NCBI GenBank assembly: GCA_021847425.1
Contig: JAJZRF010000006.1
Location: 1-64,000, forward strand
Source of the DNA: Deltaproteobacteria bacterium
Lineage (GTDB): Bacteria; Desulfobacterota; Desulfobulbia; Desulfobulbales; Desulfurivibrionaceae
Length of the DNA: 64,000 bases
Reading direction: 5' to 3'
This document shows positions 26,184 through 35,541 of this stretch, one piece after another. The translations under genes and the position numbers were made by a program. The notes below the pieces were generated by a model. It was not told the origin of the DNA, searched no databases, and saw only the letters and a list, made by a program, of their open reading frames with translations. Within the stretch, counting starts at the first letter, position 1. Each line of letters begins with the position of its first letter.

Positions 26184-26247
26184 ACGTTGCTTGCTAATTA
26201 GCTAAAACAACCTTCAATATTCAGAATAGAAAAATAGCAAGCAACGT
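26184..26247. repeat. 13-bp inverted repeat between the Fic gene and the array
   Basis: ACGTTGCTTGCTA (26184-26196) and its exact complement TAGCAAGCAACGT (26235-26247) flank a 38-bp AT-rich spacer. GGG/CCC just outside extends the pairing past one bulge. It could be a terminator-like structure or the footprint of a mobile element. It touches the degenerate outermost CRISPR repeat. Confidence 0.55.
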
Positions 26248-29200
26248 CCCGTTAAGCCCGCGGTGGCAAACTTGACCGATTCGCTGGACATCATCACCGG
26301 CAACTTCTCAGCCACCTGCCCGGTGGCAAACGCCGTGCCGCCCCGCGCAGCGATAGGCCCATCCTTCTCAGCCACCTGCCCGGTGGCAAACTGCCGAAAA
26401 GACCTTGTTCATGGCGAGTGAGTCTTCTCAGCCACCTGCCCGGTGGCAAACTTATTCCAGAATTAATAGATGCAATATTTTTACTTCTCAGCCACCTGCC
26501 CGGTGGCAAACAGCAAAGCTTCTCGCTCTGCCTTGTGCACTCCCTTCTCAGCCACCTGCCCGGTGGCAAACATCCAGCTGAGCGTTGCTCCGACATCAAT
26601 TCACTTCTCAGCCACCTGCCCGGTGGCAAACACCCTGTCGTCGGCATAAGACTTTGTGCGGTCCTTCTCAGCCACCTGCCCGGTGGCAAACGCCGTGGAG
26701 GACTGGATTAATCCCCGCAGCCGCTTCTCAGCCACCTGCCCGGTGGCAAACCTTGATTCCTGCTTTCCAGGATTTTTCACTACCTTCTCAGCCACCTGCC
26801 CGGTGGCAAACGCAATGGCCCGGTCCATTTCATCCCGACTCCACTTCTCAGCCACCTGCCCGGTGGCAAACGTTCCTTTATAATACCCATCATTCTTGTT
26901 TTTCTTCTCAGCCACCTGCCCGGTGGCAAACTTTGGCAGATGCGCAAAGGACATTTGCGAGCTCTTCTCAGCCACCTGCCCGGTGGCAAACTCGGGAGCC
27001 ATGCGGAAACGAAAAGAGCAACACTTCTCAGCCACCTGCCCGGTGGCAAACTGCTCGGGTACCCCGTTGAAATGATATCTATCCTTCTCAGCCACCTGCC
27101 CGGTGGCAAACGGCTTGAAGTAATCAGGCACGAACCCGCCCAACTTCTCAGCCACCTGCCCGGTGGCAAACGGTGGTTACTTCCACCGGGACTCCGGCAT
27201 TCACTTCTCAGCCACCTGCCCGGTGGCAAACCCACAGTTGAGCATGTCGGGCAATTGCTGCAACTTCTCAGCCACCTGCCCGGTGGCAAACTCCGGCCTT
27301 GACGCCAGCAGGGCAAACTCCAGCTTCTCAGCCACCTGCCCGGTGGCAAACATCCCGCAGGAAGGGTGGACAACCACCGGCCACTTCTCAGCCACCTGCC
27401 CGGTGGCAAACGATCTCCCCGGCCAACATCTGCATGATCACCTCTTCTCAGCCACCTGCCCGGTGGCAAACGGATTTTCCGGCCGAATCAAACAGCGACG
27501 TGCAGCTTCTCAGCCACCTGCCCGGTGGCAAACCGGAGTCAGGTTTGTTATCCGCACATCATATTCTTCTCAGCCACCTGCCCGGTGGCAAACCACGACC
27601 GCCGCCAATTTCGCTATCGCCCCCACTTCTCAGCCACCTGCCCGGTGGCAAACTGGCCGCCTGGATCGCCTCGGCGTCAACATTCCTTCTCAGCCACCTG
27701 CCCGGTGGCAAACAGAGTGGGATATGGAAGGCAACCCGATCAATGCTTCTCAGCCACCTGCCCGGTGGCAAACGTATGTGTCAGGGAATTATGCCTACGC
27801 CATTGCTTCTCAGCCACCTGCCCGGTGGCAAACGGTGGGGGTTGTTTCGATACGGATCGTCGGCTCTTCTCAGCCACCTGCCCGGTGGCAAACGACATTA
27901 ATGATGAGGCGGCGCGTATTCTTCGCTTCTCAGCCACCTGCCCGGTGGCAAACGAGATTTATTTCGGGCTTCGACTTGTCGTGCCCTTCTCAGCCACCTG
28001 CCCGGTGGCAAACTTTATTGGCTAGTTTCTCGGCTAGTTTTCTACCTTCTCAGCCACCTGCCCGGTGGCAAACAATGACGATATGCTGCCCAGGCCGTAC
28101 TATGGTCTTCTCAGCCACCTGCCCGGTGGCAAACTTTTTGCTCATTTTTATCCTCCTAGTCGTCCACTTCTCAGCCACCTGCCCGGTGGCAAACCGACGT
28201 ACTCCATGGCATGCCGGTGATGTCCTCTTCTCAGCCACCTGCCCGGTGGCAAACAATCCCCGCCCGTCTCCTGAACTTTTTCGTTGCTTCTCAGCCACCT
28301 GCCCGGTGGCAAACGGCCTGCTACAGCGCGGAGCGGGTGCATTGCGCTTCTCAGCCACCTGCCCGGTGGCAAACTGTTTCCTCCCTAGGTTTGCCGCACG
28401 ACAGGACTTCTCAGCCACCTGCCCGGTGGCAAACCATCATCGGCAATGCCGATAGCCTCGCCGGGCCTTCTCAGCCACCTGCCCGGTGGCAAACTTATCC
28501 CCGGATGGCAAACCCACACGTTTTGACTTCTCAGCCACCTGCCCGGTGGCAAACGGTCCGCCCATGGCCGCACCTATGCCCAAAATCTTCTCAGCCACCT
28601 GCCCGGTGGCAAACTCAGTTCCGCGATGCGACCCCCTCCGGGGACTCTTCTCAGCCACCTGCCCGGTGGCAAACGCCTTCAGCTACGGACCATCCCAGAC
28701 CACCTGCTTCTCAGCCACCTGCCCGGTGGCAAACACAGCCAACCACCGTTATCCTGCCACCCCGGCCTTCTCAGCCACCTGCCCGGTGGCAAAAGGCCAG
28801 CGGGTAGAGCTGGGCTGCCGCCCGCACTTCTCAGCCACCTGCCCGGTGGCAAACTGAGGAAGCTGACCCGTGGCGTGAAGAAGCATCTTCTCAGCCACCT
28901 GCCCGGTGGCAAACGGTTGCATCCTGGGGCAGTCCACGGCGCTCCACTTCTCAGCCACCTGCCCGGTGGCAAACGGCGGGGGCCGGCGGAAAAGTAAAAT
29001 GTCGATCTTCTCAGCCACCTGCCCGGTGGCAAACAACAACCTGGCTCGCGGTCCGGTGCGATGACTCTTCTCAGCCACCTGCCCGGTGGCAAACGTGTTT
29101 TTCGCCACCGGCGCCAGCGCCGACCACTTCTCAGCCACCTGCCCGGTGGCAAACTTGAGCTGAGACGCGGGAAACCGAAACAGGAGCTTCTCAGCCACCT

Positions 29201-30895
29201 GCCCGGTGGCAAACCGACAAGATGGATTTTGCCCCCGTCCCGCACGCTTCTCAGCCACCTGCCCGGTGGCAAACGCGGTGATCGGGGTGGAGACGTAGGA
29301 GATGGCCTTCTCAGCCACCTGCCCGGTGGCAAACCAAACCCACACGTTTTGAGGTTGCCGTGGTGACTTCTCAGCCACCTGCCCGGTGGCAAACCTGGTG
29401 GATTGCAGGAGGCCTTACCCCGCAGCCTTCTCAGCCACCTGCCCGGTGGCAAACATCGCCATCGACCGGCAGCCAGCCGCCATCCACTTCTCAGCCACCT
29501 GCCCGGTGGCAAACTCGGCGATCAGTTGCGCCCAGGGCTGGCGTATCTTCTCAGCCACCTGCCCGGTGGCAAACGGGGCCTGGCTGCTGCACTCCGGATA
29601 TACCGACTTCTCAGCCACCTGCCCGGTGGCAAACGAGCGAATCAAGAATTTTTTTCCTTTTGTGGACTTCTCAGCCACCTGCCCGGTGGCAAACGTTCAG
29701 GGATGATGCGCTGGCACAATTCGAGACTTCTCAGCCACCTGCCCGGTGGCAAACGGCCAATATCGTATGCGCCTCAATTTGTTTCTCTTCTCAGCCACCT
29801 GCCCGGTGGCAAACTTCTGGGATGGATTCCTGAGCAGGATTGTCCACTTCTCAGCCACCTGCCCGGTGGCAAACGTCAAACGCCGTTGTTGCGATATTGC
29901 CCCACACTTCTCAGCCACCTGCCCGGTGGCAAACGGAGACAAGGTAACGCTCACCATCAGCAGAGACTTCTCAGCCACCTGCCCGGTGGCAAACGAGTTG
30001 ACAATCTCATCGCTGTCGGTATACGACTTCTCAGCCACCTGCCCGGTGGCAAACAACCAAAAGCGAAGAAAGAATTATGCGCGTATCTTCTCAGCCACCT
30101 GCCCGGTGGCAAACATGCACACACATGTAGTATATATGTAGGCATACTTCTCAGCCACCTGCCCGGTGGCAAACGTGTCGCCGTACTTGCACCAGATCGA
30201 GAAGCTGCTTCTCAGCCACCTGCCCGGTGGCAAACGATTGAGCGCGAATTGGCGGATTATCTCACCTCTTCTCAGCCACCTGCCCGGTGGCAAACGTACA
30301 TGGCGTTTTTGGCGATTTTGGTATTTACTTCTCAGCCACCTGCCCGGTGGCAAACGGCCCGCAAGTTCCAGCTCGCTCCATTCACTTCTTCTCAGCCACC
30401 TGCCCGGTGGCAAACAATACTCACTGATTTCAAGGCAGACACAGGGTCTTCTCAGCCACCTGCCCGGTGGCAAACGACTCGCCGGGTCGGCTTTAGAGAT
30501 TTGTTAACTTCTCAGCCACCTGCCCGGTGGCAAACTGGCATGGAACAGGGCCACTCCGTCGCGCATGCTTCTCAGCCACCTGCCCGGTGGCAAACGATCA
30601 TGGATGCCTCTTTTTTCCCATCGGTGCCTTCTCAGCCACCTGCCCGGTGGCAAACCCGCGCAGCCCATGCAGTACAGCGTTGGAATGCTTCTCAGCCACC
30701 TGCCCGGTGGCAAACCTGTTGTACGGCGCCGGCCTGCGCCTCATGGACTTCTCAGCCACCTGCCCGGTGGCAAACTTGGAAGGTGTCCACATAGTGTCCA
30801 CACTTTACTTCTCAGCCACCTGCCCGGTGGCAAACAACCGGCAGCTACTGCAAGCGCATACCTCGCTCTTCTCAGCCACCTGCCCGGTGGCAAAC
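26244..30895 (-). CRISPR. type I-F CRISPR array, 77 intact repeats and 76 spacers
   Basis: Intact 28-bp repeats run from 26304-26331 to 30868-30895 with a 60-bp period. Spacers are 32 bp except one of 34 (27472-27505) and two of 33 (28074-28106, 30175-30207). On the transcribed minus strand the repeat reads 5-nt GTTTG, stem CCACC, loop GGGCA, stem GGTGG, 8-nt handle CTGAGAAG. This is the I-F architecture cut by Cas6f after the stem. The only variant I saw is 28767-28794, where the last base on the plus strand is A, not C. A degenerate outermost repeat (26244-26271, last ten bases intact) with a 32-bp spacer marks the old, leader-distal end. The leader is on the right beside cas1. Open frames within the array are artefacts of the 60-bp period. 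Confidence 0.98.
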
Positions 30896-30992
30896 TAGAG
30901 CTTATCTCTAATAAGTTATTAGAATTCAATATGTTATCCATACAACAAACAGAAAACCTTCGTTTTTCAAATGGCCAGCAACCTATTGATTT
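30896..30992 (-). promoter_or_regulatory. CRISPR leader with candidate IHF sites
   Basis: This ~97-bp AT-rich stretch separates the cas1 stop from the first repeat and has no coding potential. CAACCTATTGATT (30979-30991) fits the IHF consensus exactly on the minus strand. ATTCAATATGTTA (30924-30936) fits with one mismatch, 29 bp from the first repeat. IHF bending of the leader is known to guide Cas1-Cas2 integration in type I-E and I-F systems. Confidence 0.7.
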
Positions 30993-31943
30993 TCATAAGA
31001 TTTTTTTTGCAAAATCCGCTACAAAGGTAAACACCTTATCCAAGACATCCTTCTTCTGACACGTCTCAATTAATGCATTCCGAAAATCTTTTTGAGATAT
31101 TTTCAACTCGCCGAAGAGAAATGCTAGCGGCATGACATGGGCATCTTTGATAAGATCGGCAACGTCAAACACGAGTGCGCCTCTCCGGGTTTTTCCATGC
31201 AGCAAGGGTAAAGAAAAACTGATTCCCAGACCATTGAGGACAACCGCGGCATAGCCATATGCGATATAATTGCCGTGATCAATAAACCCATTGACAATAT
31301 CTTCTCGCGATTCCTGTTTCCCTTTACCTTCTTCCCTGACAAATTTGTGCAACCCAACCCCTTCGGCCAGTCTCGCATAGAGGGCCTTCGCCCAACGTGC
31401 TTCGGCAAGAAGGAGCGTTTCTGTATTTTGGGCGGCATTGATCTGAGCCGAAAATCCTGCGGCAAGGCCATCGTCAATTTTGATGCCATTGCGAATCAGC
31501 TCAATATTTTCATCCCATGCTTCCATGGCCCAATCCAAACGTTTTTGCAGAAGCGCTTTTGCCAAATCCAGTCGCTTCGGTTCATCAAACCAGGTCTTTA
31601 CCCAGGCCTGCATGTACTCCGTGGGCCGATATTCGCTCTGAGGGCTCAAAAACACCTGATCTACTGATGAAAACAGGGGGGAGCCACCACTGCCGCAAAA
31701 CCCGACGAGAACGTTTGATTCAGCCATCCTGCGCGCGGCGGCATCAGTAATCGAGGTACCTTTACCAAGCAACACGAATGCCGTATTGCGCTCCGGAATG
31801 TTGAAATAACGTTCCACGTCCTCGCCTGTATCCGTCAGATAAACAATCCTGTTGTCTTTTTGCATAACGCGAACGTGCTCCAAGTAGAATACATTCGCCC
31901 GTTTCGACAAAAGAATCTGACGGGGCTTCACTTGGCGGTTCAT
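30993..31943 (-). CDS. cas1: CRISPR integrase Cas1 (type I-F)
   Basis: The 316-residue protein is the spacer-integrating endonuclease. I-F Cas1 features are LVGFCGSGGSPLF near residue 85, the metal-binding Glu in LLLAEARWAKALYARLA, and His and Asp in LPLLHGKTRRGALVFDVADL. It should pair with the Cas2 domain of the Cas2-3 protein. The ATG at 31943 overlaps the cas6f stop (ATGA), so it is the last gene of the cas operon and abuts the leader. In most I-F loci cas1 is first, so this order is unusual. The longer open frame upstream is out of the family's N-terminus and is ignored. Confidence 0.96.
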   Translation of the reverse strand: MNRQVKPRQILLSKRANVFYLEHVRVMQKDNRIVYLTDTGEDVERYFNIPERNTAFVLLGKGTSITDAAARRMAESNVLVGFCGSGGSPLFSSVDQVFLSPQSEYRPTEYMQAWVKTWFDEPKRLDLAKALLQKRLDWAMEAWDENIELIRNGIKIDDGLAAGFSAQINAAQNTETLLLAEARWAKALYARLAEGVGLHKFVREEGKGKQESREDIVNGFIDHGNYIAYGYAAVVLNGLGISFSLPLLHGKTRRGALVFDVADLIKDAHVMPLAFLFGELKISQKDFRNALIETCQKKDVLDKVFTFVADFAKKIL

Positions 31944-32500
31944 GGTAGGTCCGGCACGGCAAAAGGTCTTGTTGTAACCGAGAGGCCGTAACTGTCTGGC
32001 TTGCATTCTCCCTGATGATCCGCCGCAGGGCCGATCTCGACATAAAGTCCAAAACGCTGCCCGGAGGAAGCGCTGGAGAGAATGAAGAACGGCAGTTTGT
32101 TCTCGTCGGCCTGGGCGATCCTTCGAGTCCTCAGTGCGTGATCCGGATCCCTGTCGGCTTTGCGAGTCGGGATGCGAAAACGCGAATACCGTTTCCATGG
32201 ACCATCGAACTTTTCGGGAACTGCGCGTGGGTAACCGATCCGGCCGTAATCCCTGATTGCCGGGTTGTCGACGACAGCGTCAACGAGCAGGTCCAAATCC
32301 CCGCGAGTCGGTGAAAAGACCCGGATGCATGCGAAAAGGCTGTTCTCCTTTCCCGGCAGGGCAAGGGCGAATTTTCCCGGATAGCGACGAAAGGCACCGT
32401 GCAGCACCCGCAGGATTGCGCCCGCCACCACCGGGCGGGAGGGCCCTCCGCCCTTTTCGTTGCCGGGGATCTCAATGTTGACGTAGTGTGCAGGTCTCAT
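31940..32500 (-). CDS. cas6f: CRISPR RNA endonuclease Cas6f (Csy4)
   Basis: The 186-residue protein processes the array transcript at the base of the repeat hairpin and stays bound as part of the surveillance complex. It shows the Cas6f N-terminal helix with the catalytic His (AGAILRVLHGAF, His34), the conserved LPFFILSSASSGQRFGLYV with the Ser-rich active-site strand, and the closing block DSYGLSVTTRPFAVP. AAGGAG precedes the ATG at 32500. It begins just after the csy3 stop and its own stop overlaps cas1. The repeat's CCACC/GGTGG stem is the expected substrate. Confidence 0.92.
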   Translation of the reverse strand: MRPAHYVNIEIPGNEKGGGPSRPVVAGAILRVLHGAFRRYPGKFALALPGKENSLFACIRVFSPTRGDLDLLVDAVVDNPAIRDYGRIGYPRAVPEKFDGPWKRYSRFRIPTRKADRDPDHALRTRRIAQADENKLPFFILSSASSGQRFGLYVEIGPAADHQGECKPDSYGLSVTTRPFAVPDLP

Positions 32501-32501
32501 C

Positions 32502-33596
32502 TCAAGACTCCTTTTTTCCCTTTTCAGATTTTTCTCCATCGGAAAATACACCGCCTCGAATCAGGCTGGCAGTCATGAACATTCCTTCCGGTGATCCTGG
32601 GTCAAGCGTGTTGAGCCTTTTAGCAAGATCGAAGGCCGAGAGCTTTTTGCCTTTCCGGAAGAATTTCTGCGCATCGAGGCTGGCTCCGTTTGGCTCGATG
32701 GGAATGGGGCGATTGAAAATTCCATACTCTGGATACCAGGTGTCGATAGTACGAAGCGCATTAGCGACCTTCTGATCCCGCAGGGCGGCGTGCCCCATGA
32801 CACGAATGGCATCCTTGCCGTCCGCTTTTTTTGCGTCAGTTCTGCCGAGGCAATAGAGAGAACGGGCAAAGCCACGGGGTTTGTCTTCAAGATAGTTTTG
32901 AGAACAAAATATCTCCATGGCGCCCTGCATGCCGAGATCCATCCGGGCCGTTACTTCCAGTGCCGCACTATCGTGACCACGCAATCCATCCGCAATGAAT
33001 TTGGCCACTGCCTTTTCCGCATCGCTATAATTGTCGAAAGTAGGCAAAGGAATGGACTGTGCATCCGCCTCTCCCACATTCTTGCCAGCTACCACTACAC
33101 TAATTGTTATTTTCCGAGCGACCAGCCGGTTCCGCCACAGCCATCGGCCGTTAAGGATGTTGCGGGCATAACGCGATGCAATTTCATCTACTCCTTGGTC
33201 ACTTTTAGCGCGTTGGATAAAGCCATCGACACTCTGGCGCAATTCTCCAACAAGGGTATCGTCGTCTCCTTTACTGGGCGCACAGGCGAACAAGGCGTTT
33301 TTAAGGTCGAGAAAACGGATGGAAAACCGGACGATCACCGCCGAGGCATTGGGATCTGTCTTGGCGGTGTCGGTCGTCTGGATATTGGAGACCTCCTCGC
33401 GGGCCGCAGATCCTGAGGTCGAGGTTTCAGCATCGCCCTTTTTGTTGACGTTCTGCGTTCCCCGGATGCCGTGCCGCAAAACCGGCACAGGGGTCAGTTC
33501 TTCACCAATTTCGTTATAGAAAAGGGCGTCGGTAATGACAATCCCACGCTGGAAAGAAAGAACACCCGGCAGTTTCTTGAATTCTGTGTCACTCAT
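32502..33596 (-). CDS. csy3: Cas7f (Csy3), backbone subunit of the type I-F Cascade
   Basis: The 364-residue protein is the repeated backbone subunit that coats the crRNA spacer. Recognisable blocks are KLPGVLSFQRGIVITDALF, VPVLRHGIRGTQNVNKK, NIQTTDTAKTDPNASAVIVRF and ASRYARNILNGRWLWRNRL, matching known Csy3 proteins in order. It overlaps the csy2 stop by 4 bp and ends just before cas6f. Six copies per complex are known in studied I-F systems. That number is knowledge from other species, not from this sequence. Confidence 0.92.
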   Translation of the reverse strand: MSDTEFKKLPGVLSFQRGIVITDALFYNEIGEELTPVPVLRHGIRGTQNVNKKGDAETSTSGSAAREEVSNIQTTDTAKTDPNASAVIVRFSIRFLDLKNALFACAPSKGDDDTLVGELRQSVDGFIQRAKSDQGVDEIASRYARNILNGRWLWRNRLVARKITISVVVAGKNVGEADAQSIPLPTFDNYSDAEKAVAKFIADGLRGHDSAALEVTARMDLGMQGAMEIFCSQNYLEDKPRGFARSLYCLGRTDAKKADGKDAIRVMGHAALRDQKVANALRTIDTWYPEYGIFNRPIPIEPNGASLDAQKFFRKGKKLSAFDLAKRLNTLDPGSPEGMFMTASLIRGGVFSDGEKSEKGKKES

Positions 33597-34399
33597 GATT
33601 GGATCTCCTTTTGTTTTATGATGAAAACATCGTCACGAAGCCATTGATGATGCCAAAACGGGATGGGCCGCGCGCCATAATCCCGAAGAGAAACATACTG
33701 AACAAGTCCGACCAGGGATTCGCAGAAGGCATGGGGGGAGCCCTCGCGAACGCCGCCACGCTGCTCGAATCCGGTGATGGCCGCATACCCCAAAACAGTC
33801 GGCACGAGCCAGGAGTTCGGAAGCGTTCCGGGCTCGGGGGCATCCTGTCTGAATCCGGTTGCCTTGATTACCGCATCGAGCGGGTCACCTTGTGACAGCA
33901 TAAGATCAGAACGTTCGATAAGCCAGTAGCCGGTTCTCAACCGCTTCCTGAGCTTTTCGTCGTCTCCGATTATCTCCGGATCACCACTGCCGATCACTTG
34001 TCCGCCTGCGATGCGCGCTGATTTCATAAAATCATTCACGGCGTCGATATCGAAGGCATCATCAAAGGAAAACACCAGGGACAGAATGAGATGACAGGAT
34101 GCCGTTGGTTGCAAGGAGAGGGCATGCGGGTTCTTGTTTGAGTAATCTTCTCCGTTGATAAATGTTGTACCCCGTCGCTGCTGAGGATGAAGCCGTCCAT
34201 AAAAAGCGATTCCCTTTTCCCCCAGCAGTTGGGCGTCATGGTGAATAACGGCCACCCCATCCGAAAATGCACCTATATTGCGACCGAGATTATGGGCGAA
34301 CATGTTGAGTGCCATCACCGGCGCGGCATTGATGAGCCAGGAGGTTGCATGGGCATTAGCCGCCTGGACTTTAATTCTTGGCAGATACAGATAATTCAT
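33593..34399 (-). CDS. csy2: Cas5f (Csy2), type I-F Cascade subunit
   Basis: The 268-residue protein is the Cas5-like subunit that caps the 5' handle of the crRNA with Csy1. Family traits include the N-terminal YLYLPRIKVQAANAHATSWL, APVMALNMFAHNLGRNIG, the central LILSLVFSFDD, and the C-terminal LVPTVLGYAAITGF and GLVQYVSLRDY. It is shorter than the ~325 residues of Pseudomonas Csy2. It overlaps csy1 and csy3 by 4 bp on each side, so all subunits are translationally coupled. Confidence 0.88.
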   Translation of the reverse strand: MNYLYLPRIKVQAANAHATSWLINAAPVMALNMFAHNLGRNIGAFSDGVAVIHHDAQLLGEKGIAFYGRLHPQQRRGTTFINGEDYSNKNPHALSLQPTASCHLILSLVFSFDDAFDIDAVNDFMKSARIAGGQVIGSGDPEIIGDDEKLRKRLRTGYWLIERSDLMLSQGDPLDAVIKATGFRQDAPEPGTLPNSWLVPTVLGYAAITGFEQRGGVREGSPHAFCESLVGLVQYVSLRDYGARPIPFWHHQWLRDDVFIIKQKEIQS

Positions 34400-35487
34400 C
34401 GCAGACCCTCCTCAATCCATTTAGCGATCCTGGCAATTGCGCCGTCATCGAGTCCCAGGCCACCTTGTTCGTCCTTGAACTCATAAGCGGCAATCTGGTT
34501 CGCCAGCCGCCAGGAAAACCCGCGCTCCCAATCCTTGGTTCGCTCGGCGAGGTCGATCACACCCCGAATGATCTCATCCACCTTGCCGGACACCAAAGGC
34601 TCCCCGTTCTCAGGCAGATATTCCCTGTGACCATCGAGGACCTTCAAAGCTTTAGCCCCTCGCGAGAGGATGGCCGAGGAAAATCTCTTCGAGAACGTTT
34701 CTTCCTTTTCCCGTGTTTTCATGTCGGTCGGAATTCGGCCTTCGTTTTTGGCCTTCTCCGCTTCGCGCCACGCCCTGTATTCAAAAACTAGCTCACGAGG
34801 GACAGCCAAGGAAATACCCTTGTAGTGGATTGACAAAGCTGTTTTGATGTCTTTGGATTCGGTAGGACTTTCAAAAAAAAGAGGCCGTTGCATCTCTCGG
34901 ACAAGCCCTCCCACATTTTGTGGATTTGCACCGCCTATTCCAAACTGCGCTTGTCGCAATCGAACGCCCTTATCCTCGCTAAGTTGGTTATGCGCTTTTA
35001 CCCGTGTATTGATGATTGCATTCAGGCCACCAGCGCCAATCGGCGTAAGAGCAACATAGCTTTCATCTATCGGGATCAACAACTGCCGCATTCGAGGCGA
35101 TATAAACTCACAATTAGACTCAAGGCGCGACGAGAAGGCGGATATGCATGCATCACGTATCTGCTCCGCTTTAGCCTCTGACTTGGGTTGCTCGCCCGCA
35201 AAGACAGCCCTTATCTGCTTGGCAATATTTGCTGTCTTGTCAACATTCTTGGTGTAATCCCGGTCAATTTGAACACCGTGCGCCATCAACGTTCGCACCG
35301 ACACATACGGCAGTAACAGTGCATCTTCGCCGGACAGTCTCACGCCACCTCCCGCAGCGTTCGAGTTTACCGATTTAAACGAAAAATGAACCATGCCTTC
35401 CGCCAGATTACGATATTGGTCGATATCGTAGTTGTTCCAGGCAGCTTCTTGCTCAGCCCTCTTTTCTTCCTCTGTTTTTTTTACCAT
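34396..35487 (-). CDS. csy1: Cas8f (Csy1), divergent type I-F large subunit
   Basis: The 363-residue protein is assigned to Csy1, the PAM-reading subunit, by its gene position and by local motifs. RMRQLLIPIDESYVALTPIG aligns in pattern with the Csy1 segment around PLPGSGYHLLAPL. LRQAQFGIGGANPQNVGGLV matches the KFGGTKPQNISQLN block. A charged C-terminus ends IAKWIEEGLR. It is clearly shorter than the ~430 residues of Pseudomonas Csy1, mainly at the N-terminus. It begins 54 bp after the cas2-3 stop and overlaps csy2 by 4 bp. I consider the family right but the protein strongly divergent. Confidence 0.82.
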   Translation of the reverse strand: MVKKTEEEKRAEQEAAWNNYDIDQYRNLAEGMVHFSFKSVNSNAAGGGVRLSGEDALLLPYVSVRTLMAHGVQIDRDYTKNVDKTANIAKQIRAVFAGEQPKSEAKAEQIRDACISAFSSRLESNCEFISPRMRQLLIPIDESYVALTPIGAGGLNAIINTRVKAHNQLSEDKGVRLRQAQFGIGGANPQNVGGLVREMQRPLFFESPTESKDIKTALSIHYKGISLAVPRELVFEYRAWREAEKAKNEGRIPTDMKTREKEETFSKRFSSAILSRGAKALKVLDGHREYLPENGEPLVSGKVDEIIRGVIDLAERTKDWERGFSWRLANQIAAYEFKDEQGGLGLDDGAIARIAKWIEEGLR

Positions 35488-35541
35488 ATCATCCCTCGTT
35501 GCCTCCTTGTTGTTCTACAAGTCGATATTTCCTCATGGCCG

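Noticed and set aside
26272-30867. Self-targeting spacers
   Set aside because: By eye I found no spacer matching the rest of the window. A whole-genome search was not possible here.
26294-30895. Long open reading frames on both strands across the CRISPR array, with repeated peptides such as LSHLPGGK or PPGRWLR
   Set aside because: They arise only because a 60-bp unit without in-frame stop codons is repeated. The peptides are translations of the CRISPR repeat in different frames.
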